Source: a virus. Taken from it: a stretch of 42,033 bases of DNA. A program made the translations under genes and the position numbers. The stretch covers positions 1-42,033 of IMG/VR virus record IMGVR_UViG_3300023083_000106; one strand, 5' to 3'. Positions 36,662 through 42,033 of the stretch are shown here, piece after piece (the first letter of the stretch is position 1; the number at the start of each line of letters is the position of its first letter). The notes beneath the pieces were generated by a model that saw only the letters and a list, made by a program, of their open reading frames with translations, made no database searches and had not been told where the DNA came from.

Positions 36662-37009
36662 ATGTCCACAGCAACTGACACCGCCGAATTCCTCGAAGAA
36701 CTGAACGGCGGCGCGTTCGCCAGCCAGATTGGTCACGCCCTTTCCGAAGTTGCCGCCGGTGTCGTTGACCATGGCAAGGCCGGGAAGCTGGTCATCACTC
36801 TGGATTTCTCCCAGATCGGCGAATCCAGCCAGGTGAAGATCAAGCACAAACTCGACTACAAGGTGCCGACCAAGCGCGGTACCCGGAGCGAGAACACCAG
36901 CCTCGATACCCCGATGCACGTTGGCAGCGGTGGTCGTATCTCGTTGTTCCAGGAAAAGCACGACCAGCTGTTCAGCCGCGACGAAGCACCAATCAAGCCG
37001 CGCACCTGA
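36662..37009 (+). CDS. Hypothetical protein paired with DUF2303 gene
   Basis: 115 residues. Opens with a helical segment (TAEFLEELNGGAFASQIGHA) and a beta core (KLVITLDFSQIG, then KIKHKLDYKVPTKRG), ending SLFQEKHDQLFSRDEAPIKP. GGAGAA upstream of the ATG. It is followed 36 bases later by the DUF2303 gene; the two genes commonly travel together in proteobacterial phages. Function unknown; a single-stranded DNA or recombination accessory role has been suggested only by position. Confidence 0.7.
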   Translation: MSTATDTAEFLEELNGGAFASQIGHALSEVAAGVVDHGKAGKLVITLDFSQIGESSQVKIKHKLDYKVPTKRGTRSENTSLDTPMHVGSGGRISLFQEKHDQLFSRDEAPIKPRT

Positions 37010-37045
37010 TCCCCGCTCTACCCCTTCCCCACAGAGACCTGAAAT

Positions 37046-37861
37046 ATGTCCCTTACTGCAGAAGCAATTCAACTGATCACCGATAACGCGATGATCGCCA
37101 CCGCAAAAGCGCTGGATACGAACAACCCCGTCGTGGTGCTTCCAGCGGGCGCGAAAGTGTTCGACCTGGAACAGTTCGGCGCTGGCCGCAGCCGCTTCCG
37201 TGGCACCTTCTCCACCAACTCTCTGGTGGACTTCAGCAAGTACGTCATCGACCGCAACGTCGCGGACGCCCAAGGCTTTATCAATCAGGACGAAATGACC
37301 TGCGCTGTTCTGTTCAACCTGGGTGATGTTCTCGCGCCGGGGCACGCCGATGACCGCGCCGTCTTGAAGCTCAAGGCCACCGCCGGTTATCAAGCAGTGC
37401 AGGCAATTAGCGGCCGCGCAATGTCCCAGAAGGACATGAGCGACTGGATCGAAGACTGGCACAGCACCCTGACAGCGGTTGGGGCTGACAATCAGGACAT
37501 CAGCCTAGTGAAAGCCATCGCGGCGGTTCGGACCATCTCGGTTAAAGCTACCTCGGAAAGCGATCACACCGTCAGCGAGACCCGCGCCAGCCGCAGCGCG
37601 ATGGATGCCATCGAGGCAACCAGCAAAGAAACACTGCCCACGTCGCTGATCTTCTCGGTGGTGCCCTTCGAAGGCCTGTCGGTGCGCGAGATCATCCTGC
37701 GCATCTCGGTCATCACCAGTGGTGCCCAGCCTGCATTGAAGCTGCGCTGGGTCGGTGAAGACGTACAGCGCGAGGAAATCGCTCAAGAGTTCAAGTCGGT
37801 GCTTGATGCTCAGATCGGCGAAGCGGCCAAGCTTGCACTGGGCACCTTTAGCCCGAACTAA
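37046..37861 (+). CDS. DUF2303 (YfdQ-like) protein
   Basis: 271 residues. The pattern VVLPAGAKVFDLEQFGAGRS, then GTFSTNSLVDFSKYV, DEMTCAVLFNLGDVLAPGHA and AVLKLKATAGYQAVQ, is DUF2303/YfdQ. Found in many prophages next to recombination and early genes; role not established. No strong Shine-Dalgarno (AGAGA at distance). Ends at the hairpin 37873-37909, before a converging gene. Confidence 0.88.
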   Translation: MSLTAEAIQLITDNAMIATAKALDTNNPVVVLPAGAKVFDLEQFGAGRSRFRGTFSTNSLVDFSKYVIDRNVADAQGFINQDEMTCAVLFNLGDVLAPGHADDRAVLKLKATAGYQAVQAISGRAMSQKDMSDWIEDWHSTLTAVGADNQDISLVKAIAAVRTISVKATSESDHTVSETRASRSAMDAIEATSKETLPTSLIFSVVPFEGLSVREIILRISVITSGAQPALKLRWVGEDVQREEIAQEFKSVLDAQIGEAAKLALGTFSPN

Positions 37862-37872
37862 AAAAGACTACT

Positions 37873-37909
37873 TGCCGGGGCAGCACCGATAGTTTCAGGA
37901 TCCCCGGCA
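37873..37909. terminator. Hairpin between convergent DUF2303 and FRG genes
   Basis: TGCCGGGG (37873-37880) pairs with CCCCGGCA (37902-37909), loop of 21. There is no T run on the plus strand; the minus strand has only AGTCTTTTTT (37870-37861) beyond. It may work better for the leftward FRG transcript. Confidence 0.5.
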
Positions 37910-37916
37910 CTTCAAT

Positions 37917-38741
37917 TCATTGACTCTTCGGAAGAATCCTCGTCTGGAAACCTCCAAAGTAGGTAAAGTGCAAGTCTCTACATAAACCCTCTAGATCTCC
38001 AAACATCGTCTTAGCGCCAACCCCTGCCTGGATTAGGTCCGTAACAACTGTAGCTATAAACTCTCTCTTAATAACTATTTTATGGGCGACTTCTTTCGGG
38101 AATAAGTGCTGGACGGTACACCCGACCGAGAAAACACCACTTTGAGTCCGGAGCCTGCTATTCAGATAGTTAGGCGTGTAGAAGCAATATCCAGATTGTT
38201 GTGCTTTATCCACAACATCAAACACATCTTCTGGCAAAGATTCACTATCAACCCAGATCGCTGGATCATCGCCCGTGACCACAAACACCACAGCATCTGC
38301 TACAGCTGATCCGAACTCGTTGCCCAGTGCCGGTATACATTCGGCGCCAGACCTGACTAAATCCGAACAATCGAACATATTCTTAAACTCATACTTGACG
38401 CCGTCTATCGCAAAAAAAAGCGCGGCCAATGGTGATAAAGACCAATCAAGAAGTCTAGTTGGCATGCCGTAGTGCTGTGCAAGAGCCAGCACATCCCATT
38501 TGTTCTGACTAGACAGGTTGTGATATCCGTGCCGCTCAGCATTAAAGATATCAAATGCTGTCTTTGCTCGTGAAATCCTACTGTTATCCTCAAAGTCTGG
38601 GGCTCTAGCAAGAGAGCTTTTCAGATCCCAATCGACGTTAGCCTGACCTCTATACACTGCCCTCTTATGACCGTTAACAACCTTCTTGATGGCCGCCATA
38701 AATTGCGCCAGATTACAAACATACTCAGTCATAGCTTCCAT
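37917..38741 (-). CDS. FRG-domain protein, AT-rich cargo
   Basis: 274 residues. The FRG domain is clear: VYRGQANVDWDLKSSLARAP, then LALAQHYGMPTRLLDWSLSP and LAALFFAIDG. The rest is helical with a beta-rich stretch (VADAVVFVVTGDDPAIWVDS) and FYTPNYLNSRLRTQSGVFSV. FRG domains occur in proteins of mobile elements and some anti-phage loci; an ADP-ribosyltransferase-like fold has been proposed. AAGGGA lies 6 bases before the ATG. It points against the operon, is AT-rich and has few restrictive overlaps, all signs of an acquired gene. Confidence 0.88.
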   Translation of the reverse strand: MEAMTEYVCNLAQFMAAIKKVVNGHKRAVYRGQANVDWDLKSSLARAPDFEDNSRISRAKTAFDIFNAERHGYHNLSSQNKWDVLALAQHYGMPTRLLDWSLSPLAALFFAIDGVKYEFKNMFDCSDLVRSGAECIPALGNEFGSAVADAVVFVVTGDDPAIWVDSESLPEDVFDVVDKAQQSGYCFYTPNYLNSRLRTQSGVFSVGCTVQHLFPKEVAHKIVIKREFIATVVTDLIQAGVGAKTMFGDLEGLCRDLHFTYFGGFQTRILPKSQ

Positions 38742-38850
38742 ACATAGTCCCTTATCGCCAACGACAATACATCACTAGCTACAGCTTACCGGTTAATTGA
38801 TCAGATATATCCCACTTCAACGAATCACGCCACACCGGCGAGGATCCCAC

Positions 38851-39774
38851 ATGCTCACAGCTATTGATTTGTTCGCCGGTATGGGCGGATGGACGCGCGG
38901 CGGCGTTAACGCCGGCCTGAACGTTACCTGGGCTGCCAACCACTGGCCCGCGGCCGTGGAGTGGCACACCCGCAACAATCCTGACACCGTCCACGCTTGC
39001 CAAGACCTTCATCAAGCCGACTGGTCGGCAGTTCCCAAGCACGATGTCATGCTCGCCTCGCCTTGCTGTCAGGGCCACACCAAGGCGCGAGGCAAGGAGT
39101 CCGGCAATCCTCAGCACGACAACTCGCGCTCAACTGCATGGGCGCCTGTGGCCAACGCTGAGGTAAACCGCCCAGAGTTCGCCGTAATCGAGAACGTCCC
39201 CGAGTTCATGTCTTGGGTTCTCTACCCCGCATGGGAAGATGCCATGCGGCGGCTGGGCTACGCACTTGCGCCACACATCGTGGATTGTGCCGACTTGGGC
39301 GTTCCGCAACATCGCGTGCGGCTTTTTATGGTCTGCTCACGCAGCAAGGCGCCATTGCATTTGCAGCTCCCCCAGCACCAGCACGTTCCAGCGAGTGAAA
39401 TCGTCGATTTCGATGCGGGTAAATGGTCGCCGATTATCAAGCCTGGCCGTGCCGAATCGACACTCGCCCGCGTGAAGAATGGCCGCGAGCGCTTCGGCGA
39501 GCGATTCATCATGCCGTACTACGGCTCTGGGTCTGGCCTGACCGGCCGCAGCCTTGACCGCCCAATCGGCACCATCACAACGCTTGATCGCTGGGCGTTG
39601 GTGCGCGGCGATGACATGCGAATGCTGTCAGCCAACGAGGCGCTTGCCGCCATGTCGTTCCCACCTGACACGAAACGCCCGGACAACCACCGCCTTACCA
39701 TGCACATGGCCGGGAACGCCGTGCCGCCCCTCGCTGGCCAGCGAATCATCGAAGCAATGCTGGAGGCAGCATGA
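38851..39774 (+). CDS. C5 cytosine DNA methyltransferase
   Basis: 307 residues from the ATG at 38851 (GAGGA upstream). Motif I (IDLFAGMGGWTRGG), motif IV with catalytic Cys72 (ASPCCQGHT), motif VI (ENVPE, 114-118), motif VIII (QHRVRLF, 153-159), and the C-terminal GNAVPP motif are present in the standard order. No restriction partner is nearby, so it likely protects phage DNA or modifies host DNA. The target recognition part is short (about 175-260). Confidence 0.93.
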   Translation: MLTAIDLFAGMGGWTRGGVNAGLNVTWAANHWPAAVEWHTRNNPDTVHACQDLHQADWSAVPKHDVMLASPCCQGHTKARGKESGNPQHDNSRSTAWAPVANAEVNRPEFAVIENVPEFMSWVLYPAWEDAMRRLGYALAPHIVDCADLGVPQHRVRLFMVCSRSKAPLHLQLPQHQHVPASEIVDFDAGKWSPIIKPGRAESTLARVKNGRERFGERFIMPYYGSGSGLTGRSLDRPIGTITTLDRWALVRGDDMRMLSANEALAAMSFPPDTKRPDNHRLTMHMAGNAVPPLAGQRIIEAMLEAA

Positions 39775-40097
39775 AGAAACTCTACCTGGCCGGCCCCATG
39801 TCCGGCCTGCCCGAAAACAACTACCCAGCCTTCGCCGCCGAGACCATCCGGTTGCGCGGCCTGGGTTACGAAGTGGTCAGCCCCGCCGAGATAAACCCCG
39901 AAGGCGGCACCTGGCACGAATGCATGCGCCGCGACATGGAACAGATGGTTCGCTGCGATGAAGTGGCCACCCTGCCCGGCTGGGACAAATCACAGGGCGC
40001 AACGCTTGAGGTGTACGTGGCCGGCCGCCTCGGCATCGAATCCAAGCCCGCCTCAACCTACACCGGAGCACAGGTGCAAACATGCTCAAGCCTCTGA
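39771..40097 (+). CDS. DUF4406/nucleoside deoxyribosyltransferase-like protein
   Basis: 108 residues. KKLYLAGPMSGLPENNYPAF, then LGYEVVSPAEINPEGG and DEVATLPGWDKSQGATLEVY with VAGRLG, match the DUF4406 family, related to nucleoside 2-deoxyribosyltransferases. The substrate is unknown; a role with modified nucleotides next to the methyltransferase is a possibility only. ATGA overlap with the methyltransferase. Confidence 0.85.
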   Translation: MKKLYLAGPMSGLPENNYPAFAAETIRLRGLGYEVVSPAEINPEGGTWHECMRRDMEQMVRCDEVATLPGWDKSQGATLEVYVAGRLGIESKPASTYTGAQVQTCSSL

Positions 40098-40261
40098 CAG
40101 TCGTCCACGCCCACAAACAAAACCTGATCGTGTTCGACAGCCTGCCCGCTAGCGTAACGCCGCAGGAAGCAATGCTGCTCGCTCGCGCCATTCAACAAGC
40201 TGGCATCGATGCGCTCCAGGGTGCAAAGGGTCAGCAGACTTATCCGCCGGAGGCTGTATGA
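40082..40261 (+). CDS. Small hypothetical protein
   Basis: 59 residues (LKPLTVVHAHKQNLIVFDSL start, helix EAMLLARAIQQAGIDALQGA). It overlaps the DUF4406 gene by 16 bases. AGGT lies 6 bases upstream. The codon pattern looks genuine. No family recognised. Confidence 0.6.
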   Translation: MLKPLTVVHAHKQNLIVFDSLPASVTPQEAMLLARAIQQAGIDALQGAKGQQTYPPEAV

Positions 40262-40271
40262 GCGGCCAGCC

Positions 40272-40526
40272 TCAGCCAGGCTGATTCTCGGAGCTTCCAG
40301 CACGCATGAAAGCTCTAAACCATAGGAGAACTACTCCAAGAGGCAGGGTTGACCAAATCAACAACCCCTCGTGCCGAAGACGGAAAATATCACCGAGCAC
40401 GCTAGCGTCTGCTTTGATAATTCCAAATGCCGACATCAAGAGCGCCAGGCCTCCACCGATTACAACGCACAGCCAACCGACCACGCCCATGGTTTTGTCC
40501 AACAGCTTTTTCTGAGCTGTGTTCAT
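40272..40526 (-). CDS. Small two-pass membrane protein, opposite strand
   Basis: 84 residues from the ATG at 40526 (TAGGA upstream). Two transmembrane segments (VVGWLCVVIGGGLALLMSAF and GLLIWSTLPLGVVLLWFRA) are separated by a short loop (IIKADASVLGDIFRLRHE). Lies on the leftward strand inside the rightward operon, 10 bases from the end of the previous gene. Likely cargo; a role in envelope or exclusion is only a guess. Confidence 0.6.
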   Translation of the reverse strand: MNTAQKKLLDKTMGVVGWLCVVIGGGLALLMSAFGIIKADASVLGDIFRLRHEGLLIWSTLPLGVVLLWFRAFMRAGSSENQPG

Positions 40527-40706
40527 CTGATCATTCCTAGAAAAAACAAAGGATTGTATAGCAAGCGGATCATCGGAATGGCGAGTCGAAGCGATTTTAA
40601 GTCGTGCCTGGCTTGAGCGCATTTACGCCTCCTTAAGCAATAAACCTATTCCCGTAATCCATCCCCTACTTCAAGCCTGCCAGTGATAGGCGGGCGGAGC
40701 ATTCCT

Positions 40707-40949
40707 ATGAGCAAAGTTACCCTTGATGAGTGGGCAGCCGACCAGTTCCGGACGCCGCCCAGCCAGGACACACTTCGTAGATGGGCGCGCGAAGGTCGAA
40801 TTACACCAGCGCCCATCAAGCACGGCCGACGCTACTATGTTGAAGCTGAGGCACAGTACAGCGAGCCAGATAAACCAGTCGTCCGCATCGTCGGCGGCAG
40901 CCTGATCAGTCGAATAGCGAGTGCACGTAATGGTTCCAAGGCCGCGTAA
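40707..40949 (+). CDS. Excisionase-like (Xis) protein
   Basis: 80 residues from the ATG at 40707 (GGAG upstream). A winged-helix-type DNA-binding pattern (TLDEWAADQFRTPPSQDTLR, then RWAREGRITPAPIKHGRRYY) is typical of phage excisionases. It overlaps the integrase start by 20 bases, the usual xis-int arrangement. It would bind next to attP/attR and promote excision. Confidence 0.85.
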   Translation: MSKVTLDEWAADQFRTPPSQDTLRRWAREGRITPAPIKHGRRYYVEAEAQYSEPDKPVVRIVGGSLISRIASARNGSKAA

Positions 40950-42033
40950 TGCCGGATCAAAAGATTTACCCCCCAACCTCTACCGCAAAACTGACGGGCG
41001 TAATGGGCAAACCTATTACACGTACCGCGACCCGGTATCTGGCCGAATGTTCGGGCTGGGAAAGGACAAGGACGAGGCCATTCGTCAGGCAGTAGCTGCC
41101 AACCACGCCGAACTGTTGAAGCCGACATTGCGCGAAAGAATTGCGGAGCCGGTCGCCGACCCTGGCAAGAAGTTCAGCGAGTGGATCGTCGAGTATGAGG
41201 TGATCTACGCAGACAAAGGGCTGGGTATCCACTCCATGAACACCTTCAAAAGCAGAATCCGCACCATTGATAATGCGTTCGGCGACAGGTACATCAGAGC
41301 CATACGGACAATGGACGTGGCGACATTCCTCGGTTCATTCACCAAGGCAGGCAAAGCCCCAATGTCCAAGGCGCTGCGATCCATGCTCCGCGATGTATTC
41401 GCTGAAGCGATTGCGGCAGGATGGTGTGATCTGAACCCTGTAGACGCGACAAAAGCCGCTCGGTCGAAGGTCAAGCGGTCCCGGCTAACCCTTGAGCTTT
41501 GGAAGGCAGCGCATGCAGCCACTGACCGCCCATGGCTGAAACGAGCTATGGAGCTCGCCCTGCTCACTGGGCAGCGCCGGGATGACATACGATCGATGCT
41601 GTTTAAGGATGAGCGCGACGGCTTCCTACATGTAATCCAGTCAAAGACCGGCGCGCGACTGCGCCTCAGCACCAGCCTGCGTCTGGAAGCAATAGGTCTG
41701 GATTTGGCGACAGTAATAAAGATGTGCAGAGACCTTGTCCTATCCAAGCACCTGGTGCACCACTGTAGGTCTTTCGCCAAGGCAAAAGCTGGCAGCCCAA
41801 TCAAACTTGAGACGCTGACGCTTGCATTTGCCGAGGCCAGAGACAAGGCAGCAGCCAACCTAGGAATCGACTTGGGGGAGCACCCGCCCAGCTTCCACGA
41901 AATGCGATCGCTTGCAGCACGCCTCTACGATGCTGAAGGCCGCGACCCACAAACTCTGCTGGGTCACAAAAGTGCAGCGATGACCGAAATGTATAAAGAC
42001 GGTCGCGGTTCTGAGTGGATCAATGTCGGGTGA
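40930..42033 (+). CDS. int: Tyrosine integrase
   Basis: 367 residues from the ATG at 40930; a GTG three codons earlier is possible. N-terminal arm-binding domain (LPPNLYRKTDGRNGQTYYTY, then MFGLGKDKDEA). Catalytic residues: Arg216 (TGQRRDD), His323 and Arg326 (SFHEMRS), His346 (LLGHKS), Tyr355 (TEMYKDG). The enzyme integrates the phage at its attachment site and, with the excisionase, excises it. The gene ends on the last base of the window, so attP or attR is outside it. Confidence 0.93.
   Translation: MVPRPRNAGSKDLPPNLYRKTDGRNGQTYYTYRDPVSGRMFGLGKDKDEAIRQAVAANHAELLKPTLRERIAEPVADPGKKFSEWIVEYEVIYADKGLGIHSMNTFKSRIRTIDNAFGDRYIRAIRTMDVATFLGSFTKAGKAPMSKALRSMLRDVFAEAIAAGWCDLNPVDATKAARSKVKRSRLTLELWKAAHAATDRPWLKRAMELALLTGQRRDDIRSMLFKDERDGFLHVIQSKTGARLRLSTSLRLEAIGLDLATVIKMCRDLVLSKHLVHHCRSFAKAKAGSPIKLETLTLAFAEARDKAAANLGIDLGEHPPSFHEMRSLAARLYDAEGRDPQTLLGHKSAAMTEMYKDGRGSEWINVG

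Overview
The window reads as one nearly complete temperate siphovirus (prophage) genome of the lambda/HK97 type from a Pseudomonas-like host. Support for the host: moderately high GC, a DUF1654 protein (a family typical of Pseudomonas phages), a P27-type small terminase, and AGGAG/GGAGG ribosome-binding sites throughout. No chromosomal flank is recognisable. The window ends on the stop codon of the integrase, so at least one attachment site lies outside it.

Layout, left to right. 1-924: a rightward gene under a perfect LexA box, at the outer edge. 929-24034: the leftward late operon. Read in transcription order from the right it holds holin, Rz/Rz1 spanins, an odd tRNA-like gene, three small genes (one a P-loop protein), HNH nuclease, terminase small and large subunits, portal, prohead protease, HK97-fold capsid, connector and tail-completion genes, tail tube, a G/GT tail chaperone pair made by -1 frameshifting, a 1944-residue tape measure, tail-tip/fibre genes, DUF4214 and DUF1353 proteins, and a SleB-type endolysin. 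24036-24490: a late-control region with three strong leftward terminators, just downstream of a Q-type antiterminator. 24501-30111: the leftward early operon (Cro-like repressor, Rha/KilAC-type regulator, O-like initiator with iterons inside its gene, P-like loader, nin-type genes including DUF1364 and RusA, and a second tyrosine recombinase).

30112-33258: the immunity region. A CI-like repressor with an S24 peptidase domain is followed by an AT-rich three-gene cassette in the position lambda uses for rexAB. Shared 17-bp operators lie on both sides of the region (OR about 30130-30203, OL about 33119-33236). 33259-42033: the rightward early-left operon. It starts with a boxA-bearing leader, then small regulatory and unknown genes (LuxR-type HTH, TerB, poly-Ser protein, DUF2303), a C5 cytosine methyltransferase, a DUF4406 protein, an excisionase-like protein and the integrase. 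Two leftward cargo genes interrupt it: an FRG-domain protein and a small membrane protein.

How it works together (inference from lambda logic): the repressor holds pR and pL shut in the lysogen. After induction the leftward operon makes O/P and then Q. Q would let polymerase pass the terminators at 24379-24446 and 24017-24034, and also the terminators that punctuate the late operon at 18080, 12605, 2381, 1869 and 1375. Several of those are followed directly by the ribosome-binding site of the next gene. The least understood parts are the rex-position cassette (31128-32705), the FRG gene, the tRNA-like element, a possible OOP-like antisense RNA at about 29712-29756, and the terminator/RBS cassettes.
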